Assembly (NCBI RefSeq): GCF_000686845.1
Contig: NZ_JMLS01000002.1
Span: forward strand, 495,829-559,828
DNA: 64,000 nt
Reading direction: 5' to 3'
Source: Paenibacillus sp. UNC451MF
Lineage (GTDB): Bacteria > Bacillota > Bacilli > Paenibacillales > NBRC-103111
Position 1 is the stretch's first letter. Each line of letters starts with the position of its first letter. The notes beneath the pieces were generated by a model. The model made no database searches. It worked only from the letters and a program-made list of their open reading frames with translations, and was not told the DNA's origin. Positions 7,914 to 16,599 of this stretch are shown in pieces. A program made the position numbers and the translations under genes.

Positions 7914-9683
7914 TTATACCGGCTTGCACACAAGCACCTTACCGCCGTGCCGCTCCATATGTACTTGAAGCTCCCCGCTGTACTCGCCAAGCTCTTCATC
8001 AGTCCAATAATCGCTTACCCGATACGCCCCTTCAAGCGCAACGGTAATCTTTCTCTCTTCTCCTTCCCAATTGAACAGACACAGCATCTGGCGATCCTCC
8101 TGCTGAATCCTGCCCACAGTAAAGGTTGTATCGTCAAAACGCGCTGCTTTGCCGGTACCGGCGATCAGCTTTTTCAGTACCTGAATATTTGCATCCGAGA
8201 GCTGGTACAGCAAATCCCCGCTTAGAATCATACCGCCGGATGCGGCGACAAACGCTTTGTGAAACTCGAACTCAGGCTCGGTCAATGTCGATTTCTTGAT
8301 GACGATCTCTCCGTTTTTTCGGCTGGTCAAATCCAGGCTCTCCAGAACGATAACGTCCGGATCGTTAAACCATAACGTGTCATGCTGCCAATTGCGGTAA
8401 AACAGCTCTCTTGCGTTGTCAGAAACATGCTTCCAGTCTCTGAAAATATCATTCGTTACCCGGTTTCCGTGAATCAGTCCGAGAATCGGCCAGAACGGCG
8501 CGTTGCAGCCAAGCACGAAGCTGTCATGCCCTACCTCATCGACGATAGCTTTCATACCTAAGCGGAAGGCTTCAACCCTGGTTGCATTAGGGTCATAACG
8601 AACCCCTCCAGGCAAGCAACCGTACGCAAGGAAATCAAGCTTGAAATAGCGTATGCCCCATTCATCGTGCATTACCCGGGAAATATGCCGCAAGTAATTT
8701 TGGGCTTCGGGATGAGTCCCGTCCAGCATATACCATTCGCGCTTTCTCCCGATTTCATTAAATGGATTCCCTTGCTCATCATGTACGAGCCAATCAGGGT
8801 GCTCCTTGAATAAATTCGACTCCGTGCTGATAATAAAAGGAGAAATATAACCTGCCGCTTCGACCCCTTCCGCACGAATCCCTTCACAGATCGTCTTCAT
8901 ATCTGCACCTAACGAAGGTCTTGGTATCAGCCAGTCCCCATTATGTGCTTCATAGCCTCCATCAATTTGAATCCGTCTAAGCTCCGGGATACGCTCGGCG
9001 ATGCCACGCGCATTTTCATATAATCCCTGTGCCGTCATCGGCCGTAAGCAGTAATAAGAGCACCAGCCGCTTGGAATTTCCGGGTACGTCATCCGGGGAT
9101 GATTGGATTGTATGCTTGCTGCTAATTGATCGTAGAGCATATGCGGGTCGGGACTGCTAATAATAAGAAACGACTCCAGCTCCCATGATTGCCCCGGTTC
9201 CAGAGTCAACCCTTCCGTGTCCATCACGATTTCCATATAGCTGTCCTTGAAGCGGAACTCTCCAACAAAACGGTTGCAGGAAGTAAACGCCATCAACACT
9301 TGGTCTTGATGCTCCGGCGACAACTGAATAAGATTGTACACTGTCCATAAGTTTTCGTTATATTGGGTCTTTGGCAGACGAAAAAAGTCCCAATCGGTCC
9401 CATAAGCCCCGATTAATTGTGGTGATGCGAGCGTCCCTTCATATTGGCACAGCATCATGAACCCTTCTCCATAAAACGGCGTTTCGGGCTTCAGAGGGAG
9501 TTCGCCGGCAAACAGGACTGCCTCTTGTATTCTAAGCGGTTTATCTGATATATTGATAACCTTGGCTTGCAGCCGGTTACCTTGCCATTCCTTCTCAATA
9601 CGTGCCTCATTCTGTGCAGCAACGGTTCCATCCATCAAACGAATATTGGAGCTACTCGACTTGATAACGCTTTCAATTTGCAT
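7914..9683 (-). CDS. GH36-type alpha-galactosidase (melibiase family)
   Basis: A 589-residue cytoplasmic glycoside hydrolase. A beta-sandwich N-terminal part (about 1-200) is followed by a TIM barrel with 'WCSYYC' near 205, 'RRIQIDGGYEAHNGDW' near 235, the nucleophile motif 'YFKLDFLAYG' near 345 and 'GCNAPFWP'/'RVTNDIFRDW' near 400. The KxD nucleophile and the GH36 clan D layout support alpha-galactosidase or a related retaining alpha-glycosidase. The ATG at 9683 follows GAGGAGG; an earlier in-frame ATG at 9719 has no such site. It is monocistronic, between a convergent lipoprotein gene and the divergent DHFR gene. Exact linkage specificity cannot be read from the sequence. Confidence 0.82.
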   Translation of the reverse strand: MQIESVIKSSSSNIRLMDGTVAAQNEARIEKEWQGNRLQAKVINISDKPLRIQEAVLFAGELPLKPETPFYGEGFMMLCQYEGTLASPQLIGAYGTDWDFFRLPKTQYNENLWTVYNLIQLSPEHQDQVLMAFTSCNRFVGEFRFKDSYMEIVMDTEGLTLEPGQSWELESFLIISSPDPHMLYDQLAASIQSNHPRMTYPEIPSGWCSYYCLRPMTAQGLYENARGIAERIPELRRIQIDGGYEAHNGDWLIPRPSLGADMKTICEGIRAEGVEAAGYISPFIISTESNLFKEHPDWLVHDEQGNPFNEIGRKREWYMLDGTHPEAQNYLRHISRVMHDEWGIRYFKLDFLAYGCLPGGVRYDPNATRVEAFRLGMKAIVDEVGHDSFVLGCNAPFWPILGLIHGNRVTNDIFRDWKHVSDNARELFYRNWQHDTLWFNDPDVIVLESLDLTSRKNGEIVIKKSTLTEPEFEFHKAFVAASGGMILSGDLLYQLSDANIQVLKKLIAGTGKAARFDDTTFTVGRIQQEDRQMLCLFNWEGEERKITVALEGAYRVSDYWTDEELGEYSGELQVHMERHGGKVLVCKPV

Positions 9684-9806
9684 GAATTCAACTACCTCCT
9701 CTAGTAAATGAACCCTCACTCGATAACGCTATTATTTTACAGCATTACCCATTTCATTTGTATGTTATTATTTATGATATTCCTGTAAAAATCAGAGGTG
9801 GGACTT

Positions 9807-10286
9807 ATGATTCTTTCATTAATTGCAGCCATGGCTAATAACCGTGTTATCGGCAGCGACGCAGACATTCCGTGGAACATTCCCGGTGAACAAAAACGAT
9901 TCAAAGACATGACGCTAGGAAAAACCGTCATTATGGGGAGGATAACCTACGAATCCATAGGCAAACCCCTGCCAGGCCGGAACACCATCGTCGTTTCCAA
10001 AACAAAGCAATTCGATCTTGATCATTGCGTGACGGTATCCTCTCTGGAGGAGGCTCTTCGATTGGTGCAGCATGAAGAAGAGGTGCTCGTGGCAGGCGGC
10101 GGACAAATTTATGCTGAAGCTATAACGTTGGCAGATAAAATCTATTTAACGATTCTTGATTCAGATATTGCGGGCAATGTCTTCTTCCCGCCATTCGAAC
10201 AGGGCGATTTCAGGGTGACATACGAAGAGCGAGTGGACGGCGTTATTCCATATACTTACTATACATTCGAGCGAAAAAAAGCTTAA
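9807..10286 (+). CDS. folA: Dihydrofolate reductase
   Basis: A 159-residue NADPH-dependent DHFR that makes tetrahydrofolate. Motifs: 'LIAAMANNRVIG' at residues 5-16, 'DIPWNIPGEQKRF' at 20-32 with Glu28 in the proton-donor position, 'VIMGRITYESIGKPLPGR' and 'VAGGGQIYAEAI'. The ATG at 9807 follows AGAGGTGG; a GTG nine bases earlier lies inside that ribosome binding site. thyA, the usual Bacillus neighbour, is not next to it. The 'GEQKRF' wording differs from the 'PADLKRF' type of many chromosomal DHFRs and recalls DfrA-type enzymes, but I make no resistance claim. Confidence 0.93.
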   Translation: MILSLIAAMANNRVIGSDADIPWNIPGEQKRFKDMTLGKTVIMGRITYESIGKPLPGRNTIVVSKTKQFDLDHCVTVSSLEEALRLVQHEEEVLVAGGGQIYAEAITLADKIYLTILDSDIAGNVFFPPFEQGDFRVTYEERVDGVIPYTYYTFERKKA

Positions 10287-10300
10287 TTGCTGCGCATAAA

Positions 10301-10339
10301 AAATACCCGCAGCCTTCAATTAGAAGGTCGCGGGTTTTT
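10301..10339. terminator. Bidirectional rho-independent terminator
   Basis: The stem ACCCGC/GCGGGT is extended by CCTTC/GAAGG. A T5 run follows on the plus strand and a T6 run on the minus strand, serving the converging DHFR and yjiX genes. Confidence 0.85.
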
Positions 10340-10366
10340 GATTTTTAATGTAGTGGAGTCCGCAGC

Positions 10367-10570
10367 CTAGCAGCAACGGGATACTTTGCCGCCCTTGGCA
10401 TTGTAGCGCGCATCCTGCGCTTCCCGGAAAAACTGCTCTCTCGTTTGAATAGGCTCATCAGGATGCTGTTCTTTCATATGCTCAACATAGCGTTCGTAAT
10501 TGGGCATCCCTACAAGCAAATCAAGAAACTGATTTCGGTATTTCAATACTTCCTTCACGGCATCAAACAT
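10367..10570 (-). CDS. YbdD/YjiX family small protein, CstA partner
   Basis: A 67-residue protein with the complete family signature: 'MPNYERYVEHMKEQHPDEP', 'REQFFREAQDARYNAKGG' and the terminal Cys-Cys that the E. coli homologues also carry. It is encoded directly after cstA with an 8-bp overlap (the ATG lies inside the last codons of cstA) and has its own GGGAGGTG ribosome binding site. In enterobacteria YbdD and YjiX are co-encoded with CstA and BtsT; a role in pyruvate transport is likely, but the mechanism is not settled. Confidence 0.93.
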   Translation of the reverse strand: MFDAVKEVLKYRNQFLDLLVGMPNYERYVEHMKEQHPDEPIQTREQFFREAQDARYNAKGGKVSRCC

Positions 10571-12650
10571 ATTTAGGCACCTCCCGATTCGGTTTACTTC
10601 CCCGTTCCTCATATGGCGCTTCTACCAGCGGAGCCGGTTTATTGTTCAGCACTCGGAACCATACGCGGATGGAGGAGATCAACACCGCAATAACAATGAG
10701 CATGAACAAGCCGCATAATACCGCATCCAAATAATCGCTTGTAATAATTTGCTGCATTTGCGATGGATTCTTGGCAGGAGCAAGCAGCTTGCCGCTATCC
10801 AGTGCGTTCTTGTACAGCTGGGCATGTGACAGGAAACCGATATTGGTGGCCTTGTGGAACAGCTTCTGCCAGCCTGCAGTTAGAGTGACGATTAACAGCC
10901 AGGCCGTCGGCATTAGGGTCACCCATGCATATTTTTTCTTACCCATTTTGAACAAGATCGTCGTACCGAGCAACAGAGCCATCCCGGCCAGCATTTGGTT
11001 GGCAATACCGAACAACGCCCACAGCGAATTAATACCTCCCAGAGGATCAATAACCCCTTGGTACAAGAAGTAACCCCACCCGGCGACGCAAATGGCAGTC
11101 GCTACGACATTTCCTACGATCGACTCCGTATTTCCCAAAGGTTTAACGACACTGCCCAGAATTTCTTGAATCATGAAACGCCCTACCCGGGTGCCTGCAT
11201 CAATCGTGGTTAAGATGAACAACGCTTCGAACAAAATCGCGAAGTGATACCAGAAAGCCATCAATGCTTTACCGCCAATGACATTCGATAAAATATGGGA
11301 CATGCCAATTGCAAACGTAGGAGCGCCGCCTGTACGGGAAATGATGGTACTTTCACCCACATCCTTGGCCATATTGGTCAAGTCGTTAGGCGTAATCGCG
11401 AAGCCCCACGAGCTGATCGTGGCCGCAGCCTTCACCGCGTCTGTCCCGATAGCTGCTGCTGGACTGTTAATGGCAAAATAAGTACCTGGCGTAATGACAC
11501 AAGCTGCAATCAGCGCCATAATAGCTACGAAAGATTCCATCAGCATGGCACCGTAACCGATCGGACGGGCATGAGATTCGCGCTCCAGCATTTTCGGTGT
11601 CGTACCGGAGGAAACCAGTGCGTGAAACCCGGATACAGCTCCACAAGCAATCGTAATAAATAGAAAAGGAAACAGGTTGCCGGCAAATACGGGACCGGTT
11701 CCATCCAAAAATTTCGTTGTAGCCGGCATCGCAAGATCTGGCATAACGACCAGAATACCGACGGCCAAGCCGGCAATTGTACCGATTTTCAAAAACGTGC
11801 TCAAGTAGTCGCGCGGCGCAAGCAGCAGCCATACTGGTATGGCGGAAGCAATGAAGCCATAGGCAATCATCATAAGGGCGATCGTTTCGCCGCTGAAACT
11901 GAACATAGCGGATAATGCTGGGCTCTCCGCTACATATTTACCTGCGATAAGCGAAGCCAGCAGCAGAATAACCCCCATTACAGACGCTTCCACAACACGC
12001 CCCGGACGAATAAAGCGCATGTAAAGTCCCATGAGAATAGCAATAGGAATCGTCGCCGCAATCGTAAACATCCCCCAAGGGCTGCCGATCAAAGCTTTAA
12101 CAACTACAAGCGCAAGGACCGCTAACAAAATAACCATAATCCCAAGAATCCCGATCATTGCGATGATGCCGGTAACTGAGCCAAGCTCGTCCTTGATCAT
12201 TTCACCTAGCGATTTCCCGTTGCGTCTCGTCGACGCAAACAAGATGACAAAATCTTGTACGGCTCCGCCAAGAATAACCCCAATAATAATCCACAGCGTC
12301 CCTGGTAAATAGCCCATCTGAGCCGCCAATACAGGACCTACGAGCGGCCCTGCACCTGCAATAGCTGCAAAATGGTGGCCGAATAGCACCCATTTATTCG
12401 TCGGTACGAAGTCCTTGCCATCGTTTTTAATTTCGGCTGGCGTTTTTCGGTTATCGTCTAACCCAAACACTTTATTAGCTAGAAACTTGCTATAGAAACG
12501 ATAGGCCACCGCATAAAATGCAACAGCTGCCACAACGAGCCAAATGGCATTAATAGATTCTCCCCGATTTAAAGCGAGTGTGGCAAAGCCGAATGCGCCT
12601 AGTACAGAAATAAGCCCCCATACTATAATGGACTTTATGCTTCTAGCCAT
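10563..12650 (-). CDS. cstA: CstA/BtsT family pyruvate (carbon starvation) transporter
   Basis: A 695-residue, many-helix membrane protein. It has the CstA signature at the N-terminus ('YRFYSKFLANKVFGLDDNRKTPA', 'FVPTNKWVLFGHHFAAIAGAGPLVGP'), then 'GGAVQDFVILFASTRRNGKSLGEMI', and ends with a cytoplasmic tail. E. coli CstA and BtsT import pyruvate with protons. The ATG at 12650 follows GGAGGGG. The upstream neighbours are a LytT-type regulator and a LytS-type kinase, matching the BtsSR-btsT arrangement known for pyruvate sensing. The spacer holds a promoter, a direct repeat and a cre-like site (see separate entries). Confidence 0.95.
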   Translation of the reverse strand: MARSIKSIIVWGLISVLGAFGFATLALNRGESINAIWLVVAAVAFYAVAYRFYSKFLANKVFGLDDNRKTPAEIKNDGKDFVPTNKWVLFGHHFAAIAGAGPLVGPVLAAQMGYLPGTLWIIIGVILGGAVQDFVILFASTRRNGKSLGEMIKDELGSVTGIIAMIGILGIMVILLAVLALVVVKALIGSPWGMFTIAATIPIAILMGLYMRFIRPGRVVEASVMGVILLLASLIAGKYVAESPALSAMFSFSGETIALMMIAYGFIASAIPVWLLLAPRDYLSTFLKIGTIAGLAVGILVVMPDLAMPATTKFLDGTGPVFAGNLFPFLFITIACGAVSGFHALVSSGTTPKMLERESHARPIGYGAMLMESFVAIMALIAACVITPGTYFAINSPAAAIGTDAVKAAATISSWGFAITPNDLTNMAKDVGESTIISRTGGAPTFAIGMSHILSNVIGGKALMAFWYHFAILFEALFILTTIDAGTRVGRFMIQEILGSVVKPLGNTESIVGNVVATAICVAGWGYFLYQGVIDPLGGINSLWALFGIANQMLAGMALLLGTTILFKMGKKKYAWVTLMPTAWLLIVTLTAGWQKLFHKATNIGFLSHAQLYKNALDSGKLLAPAKNPSQMQQIITSDYLDAVLCGLFMLIVIAVLISSIRVWFRVLNNKPAPLVEAPYEERGSKPNREVPKYV

Positions 12651-12697
12651 AACGAAACCCCTCCGTAATCTAACATGAATTTGAACAAAAATGAATA

Positions 12698-12711
12698 TGA
12701 TAACGCTTGCA
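12698..12711 (-). promoter_or_regulatory. cre-like site downstream of the cstA promoter
   Basis: On the minus strand TGCAAGCGTTATCA matches TGWNANCGNTNWCA except at one position. It lies just downstream of the TATACT box, where CcpA binding would block transcription; CstA family genes are often under catabolite control. Confidence 0.55.
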
Positions 12712-12714
12712 AGT

Positions 12715-12745
12715 AGTATATCTCGGTTTATACCCCATGAATACC
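12715..12745 (-). promoter_or_regulatory. cstA promoter with a direct-repeat candidate LytTR operator
   Basis: TATACT (minus strand, 12715-12720) is a good -10 box with no good -35. At the -35 position lies a direct repeat of GGTAT with an 11-bp period (complement ATACC at 12730-12734 and 12741-12745). LytTR regulators bind direct repeats on one DNA face and activate from here, so this is the candidate site for the adjacent LytT-type regulator. This is inference from position and spacing. Confidence 0.45.
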
Positions 12746-12782
12746 GCTTTGACGCATCATGTCCAAAAACGTGTTCAAGATG

Positions 12783-13532
12783 TTAAATTTCAAGCATCAA
12801 GCGCAAGTCCTTCACATAGTTACGGCTTACGGGAACCATGCTTTGCTGCGAATCACTCATAATGACGTTGTAGGCTCCGTTAACCCAAGACTTCAATTCG
12901 ACGATCGCTTCCATATGAATAAGATAGCTCTTGTGGCAGCGGAAAAATCCGTATGGAGTCAGCTTCCCTTCCAGATCTTGCAGGGTATAAGCAGCGTCGT
13001 ACGCTTTATCCTTAGTATGCACCAGGACATGCTTTCCTTCCTTGCTTATGTATACGACGTCCTTAGGCGATACATACTTAATTCCTCCCTCCACCTCCAA
13101 AGCAAGCTTAACGCAAGCCGTTTGTGCAGGACGCATCGTTTCCGTTTGACCTTTGACTGTCTTTCCTTGATCGATCCGCTGCAGCTCTTTGAATATGTTG
13201 CTTACGTCATTATCATCGTAAGGCTTCAGAATATAATGAAACGCACGCAGCTTGAACGCTTCGACGGCATATTGATCATAGGCTGTAGAGAAAACGATTT
13301 TGACCTGAGGGTTCAGCTCAGCAATCACCTGAACTATCTGGAGTCCGTTCAAATCAGGCATTTCCATATCGAGAAACAACAGGTCCGGCGCATGTTCCTT
13401 TACTTTTTTGATCGCATCCATGCCTCCAACCGCTTGAATAACGGTATCCACATCATTTACCTGCTCAATCAAGTAGGCCAATTCCTCTCTGGCCGGCGCT
13501 TCATCATCGGCAATAACTATAGTCCATCCCAT
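12783..13532 (-). CDS. LytTR family response regulator (BtsR/LytT-like)
   Basis: A 249-residue two-component regulator. Residues 1-120 are a receiver domain ('VIADDEAPAREELAYLI', phosphoacceptor Asp in 'LLFLDMEMPDLNG' near residue 57, 'FSTAYDQYAVEAF', Lys in 'YILKP'). Residues 145-248 are a LytTR DNA-binding domain ('DVVYISKEGKHVLVHT', 'FFRCHKSYLIHM', 'MVPVSRNYVKDL'). The start overlaps the end of the kinase gene by 16 bp. With the kinase and downstream cstA it matches the pyruvate-responsive BtsSR/LytSR systems. Confidence 0.95.
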   Translation of the reverse strand: MGWTIVIADDEAPAREELAYLIEQVNDVDTVIQAVGGMDAIKKVKEHAPDLLFLDMEMPDLNGLQIVQVIAELNPQVKIVFSTAYDQYAVEAFKLRAFHYILKPYDDNDVSNIFKELQRIDQGKTVKGQTETMRPAQTACVKLALEVEGGIKYVSPKDVVYISKEGKHVLVHTKDKAYDAAYTLQDLEGKLTPYGFFRCHKSYLIHMEAIVELKSWVNGAYNVIMSDSQQSMVPVSRNYVKDLRLMLEI

Positions 13533-15139
13533 GGTTGTCTCCTTACCTTGAAGCTAATTTTTGTCCCTTCGTTCCGCTTGCTTTCAATTTCCAGCGCTTG
13601 CTCCGCTCCATAGTGATACCTCAGCCTTTGCTCTATATTGTTCAGAGCTATTCCAACATGCTCCTCCTCGTGCTGTTGAGCCGTCTGCATCCCTACCCCG
13701 TTATCTTCAACCAAAATTCGGATTACAGGCTCGTCTCCTTCCATCTCCTGCTTGATAGACAGCTTGATGACACCAGCTCGACTGGAATTCTTCAAACCAT
13801 GGACAAGAGCGTTCTCCACCAGCGGCTGAATCGAAAAAGGCGGAATCTGCTTATCCAGTACCTGCTCGTCTATATCCGTCACAAAATGCAGCTGGTCACC
13901 AAGTCTAGCTTTAGTAAGCGTTAAATAAGCGGTCACCATCTCCAGCTCGTCTCGGATAGGAACTAGCGTTTTGCTGCTGTTATTCATATTGTTTCTCATC
14001 CATTTGGACAAATGCATTACCAATTGTCTTGCATCTTCCGGCTTCGTACGGATAAAAGATTTGACCGTATTCAATACATTGAACATGAAATGAGGGCTCA
14101 TCTGAGCCTGCAAAGAACGAATCTCTGCATCCGCAAGCAGTTGTGAATGGCGCTCAGCCTCCACAAACGTATACTGCTGCGACAGAAGCTGCGCGAGCGA
14201 GTTGAGCATTCTTCGGCGGGAAGGGCTATCATCCTGCTGCCTCGGGTAGAACAGACGAAAGTGCCCGATTTGCTTGTTCTTCTGTGTTTCAATCGGCAGG
14301 TCAATCCAATATGGAGTTTTCCTGCCTTCCATCACCTGCTCTTTACCGTTTTTATAGAAAAAAGCACCCACCGCCAGTGTCTCCTCATGAAGTGTCGCAG
14401 TAATAGCACGAATCGCCTCATCGATATCCATCTTCCAGAGCGGCATGGTCATGTCTGCGATATGGAGCGCCTTCCGGGCATGCTCGTTACCGATACGGTC
14501 TTCTTCGCTTTCGATGGTGTTATACACCATGAAGAACATAGCCACCCCCGTACTGTTTGCAATAGTTTGCGGAATTCCGATCAGCGCTACCAAGCCTAAC
14601 GCTTCATCCCAAGGTCTCGACAATAACAAAATAAGCGCCATCTGGAGCGATTCTCCGACGATGCCAACGACGAAAGCCAAGGTAACGGAGGACATGTTGC
14701 GAAACCTTTTTTTCAAAGCATTACGGCATAAGCCTCCCAGCAAGCCTTGCAGGACAGGTGCCAGCGCACAAGCTACCGCAACGAATCCTCCCAATGACAA
14801 GCGGTGAAGACCCGCAACAGCTCCGACAATCAAACCGCTCTTTACGCCACCAAGCAGACCTGCGATGATAACGCCTACCGTACGAGAGTTGGCAATGGCC
14901 GCCGTAGGAGATACACTCTCTATCCATGGCGCTGGCTGGTACGCATATTGCGAGACTTCCACTCCCGAATAAGTGCCAAGAATCGAGTACAAGCTGAAAA
15001 AAACAAGAAAACGCCAATGATTACGCCTATCTCCCTGATAGCTCATATAGCTTCTCATCCATTTGCTTCGCGAGAAGACAAAGGCGGTTGCAATTAGAAA
15101 TCCGACTCGTTCTAGCATATCGACCATTAAGTGAAACAT
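13517..15139 (-). CDS. LytS-type sensor histidine kinase (pyruvate-sensing class)
   Basis: A 540-residue membrane kinase. Residues 1-190 hold about six hydrophobic segments of the 5TM-LYT sensor ('IANSRTVGVIIAGLLGGVKSG', 'LSLGGFVAVACALAPVLQGLLGG'). A GAF-like linker follows (about 210-300). The His-kinase domain has 'LQAQMSPHFMFNVLNTVKSF' near residue 350, and the ATPase has 'PLVENALVHGL', 'VEDNGVGM' and 'GIALNNIEQRLRYHYG'. The start at 15139 follows GGGAG. LytS/BtsS sensors of this class respond to extracellular pyruvate, and the transporter next door supports that ligand here; this is inference. Confidence 0.93.
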   Translation of the reverse strand: MFHLMVDMLERVGFLIATAFVFSRSKWMRSYMSYQGDRRNHWRFLVFFSLYSILGTYSGVEVSQYAYQPAPWIESVSPTAAIANSRTVGVIIAGLLGGVKSGLIVGAVAGLHRLSLGGFVAVACALAPVLQGLLGGLCRNALKKRFRNMSSVTLAFVVGIVGESLQMALILLLSRPWDEALGLVALIGIPQTIANSTGVAMFFMVYNTIESEEDRIGNEHARKALHIADMTMPLWKMDIDEAIRAITATLHEETLAVGAFFYKNGKEQVMEGRKTPYWIDLPIETQKNKQIGHFRLFYPRQQDDSPSRRRMLNSLAQLLSQQYTFVEAERHSQLLADAEIRSLQAQMSPHFMFNVLNTVKSFIRTKPEDARQLVMHLSKWMRNNMNNSSKTLVPIRDELEMVTAYLTLTKARLGDQLHFVTDIDEQVLDKQIPPFSIQPLVENALVHGLKNSSRAGVIKLSIKQEMEGDEPVIRILVEDNGVGMQTAQQHEEEHVGIALNNIEQRLRYHYGAEQALEIESKRNEGTKISFKVRRQPWDGL

Positions 15140-15263
15140 AAGCTAGCTCCCTATCCGATATGTATGCTGCCCTCCTATTATACATCGATCCAGCTTTACT
15201 TAAACTAAGCGATCAGTCCCAGCGTGGGTCACAATTTCGTCCAGCAACATCTGTTTCATCACG

Positions 15264-15295
15264 AAAAAGCAGCCGACTTGTCAGGTCCAGCTGCC
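15264..15295 (-). terminator. Rho-independent terminator
   Basis: On the minus strand a GCAGC/GCTGC stem with extra inner pairs is followed by TTTTT. It lies in the 297-bp spacer between the AT-rich hypothetical gene (15438) and the lytS-like gene, ending the former's transcript. The rest of that spacer shows nothing else clear. Confidence 0.7.
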
Positions 15296-15437
15296 TTCCT
15301 GTTCTCCTTTTAAAAACCGTATTACATTTGTAATCTAATTCTTTTTTTCTAAATGTTTTAATTCCCTACCATGAACTTCTTCATAGATATAATGAATAAC
15401 TTTTAGCTTTCGCAAGTTTAAGTTTCTATTTCACTTT

Positions 15438-16001
15438 TTAATCACTTGGCACATCGATTTTTAGTTCATCGTTTACAGAATGCATATTGGACAATATGAC
15501 TTTTTGCTCGGAAATCTTACTAACTATTTCTTGGATAGAGATGTTGTTATTACAAATAATGATCGTTGGGTAAACGGTATTCCTATACTTGGACCAATAG
15601 TGAAAATACATATCGGTTAAACCAAACTCAGAATTCGCTTTACATTTCAGTATTTCTTTTTCAAGCACCTTGTGGTTTTCTTGAATTTGTTCAATAAGTA
15701 ATTTCTTAGCCAGCTTGAAAAAGTGAGGAAATTCTTTTAACCAAATTCTGAATTCTTCATAATTCAAAAAATAGCGATTGATATTAAACGCTAATTGAAT
15801 ATGTAACCGTCCATGCTTCTGCTCCCATTTGAAATAGACAATACGCCTGCAGGTAAACCTCATATTCTTGTTGATTCTTCTTATTTGCATTGAAGATTCT
15901 TCCTTAAGCTGATCTAATATATTAGGGTACTTCACAGTAATCAGTTCTCTCCGCGTTTTTTGGGCTATTTCCATTTTGCGGTTCAACATCTCTTTCGACA
16001 T
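15438..16001 (-). CDS. Hypothetical protein, AT-rich orphan
   Basis: A 187-residue basic protein I do not recognise. It has no signal peptide or membrane segment. It is predicted helical in the middle ('FPHFFKLAKKLLIEQIQENHKVLEKEILK') and rich in Ile, Lys and Asn. The coding region is visibly more AT-rich than its neighbours and uses AT-ending codons, which suggests recent acquisition. The start at 16001 is preceded by AAGGGGA at a rather long spacing. It is framed by terminators on both sides, so it is monocistronic. Confidence 0.6.
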   Translation of the reverse strand: MSKEMLNRKMEIAQKTRRELITVKYPNILDQLKEESSMQIRRINKNMRFTCRRIVYFKWEQKHGRLHIQLAFNINRYFLNYEEFRIWLKEFPHFFKLAKKLLIEQIQENHKVLEKEILKCKANSEFGLTDMYFHYWSKYRNTVYPTIIICNNNISIQEIVSKISEQKVILSNMHSVNDELKIDVPSD

Positions 16002-16047
16002 TAGGAAACAATCCCCTTTAGGTAAACATGGAAATATAAGAAAACAA

Positions 16048-16079
16048 CAAAAAGCCTACAGAACGAATTCTGTAAGCTG
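16048..16079 (-). terminator. Rho-independent terminator of the yunC-like gene
   Basis: On the minus strand AGCTTACAGAA and TTCTGTAGGCT form a stem with a short loop followed by TTTTTG, 33 bp after the stop at 16112. Confidence 0.8.
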
Positions 16080-16111
16080 TTTAATCTATACATTGCATCA
16101 TCCGATTCACA

Positions 16112-16414
16112 TTATTTCATCCTAAGAACAGCTTCTCTTCCTATCATGCCGGGAACAATCCCGAGCTCCTCCGCTTCATAGGTCACAGATTCAAGAGGCG
16201 CATTCAGCAGCTCCTCAATCGTACGTACGCCCGTCGCTCTTGCGGCAATAATCCTGCGGTCCTTCAGCCGCTCATTTAGTAGGCCGACATCCAAGGCTCC
16301 ACACATAATATATCCTTTATCGGTGGTCACGGCCAATAAAGTCGTCTTCGGTAGTTTGACTTCAATGGCCAGTGCGGTGAAGCCGTCTAGTGAAACGGGT
16401 TCCATGCGCATCAT
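16112..16414 (-). CDS. yunC: DUF1805 family protein (YunC-like)
   Basis: A 100-residue protein of the DUF1805/YunC family ('FTALAIEVKLPKTTLLAVTT', 'KGYIMCGALDVGLLNERL', 'IAARATGVRTIEELLNAPL', 'EELGIVPGMIGREAVLRM'). The function is unknown; structures in the family show a small alpha/beta fold. The frame is open to 16441 (GTG), but AAGGAG lies inside that extension at the right distance for the ATG at 16414, so I use the shorter form. It is monocistronic. Confidence 0.9.
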   Translation of the reverse strand: MMRMEPVSLDGFTALAIEVKLPKTTLLAVTTDKGYIMCGALDVGLLNERLKDRRIIAARATGVRTIEELLNAPLESVTYEAEELGIVPGMIGREAVLRMK

Positions 16415-16599
16415 TGTCAGCAACTCCTTCTCATTCAGCACTGTAGGTTATTATATGTGCCTACCGGGCGTCGCGTGAGTTGAAATCCACCTAATCTTAT
16501 CTTATTTTAATAAATTATGTTTTCGATTAAAATATCGCTATTTTAAGCCCTCAAAAAATGGTATAGTTAGTTTGTTATAGGTCTAAAGGAGGGGCATCC

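Noticed and set aside
12759..13613. 284-residue plus-strand open frame across the LytT-type gene
   Set aside because: It is antisense to two clearly identified two-component genes, with no ribosome binding site or recognisable domain.
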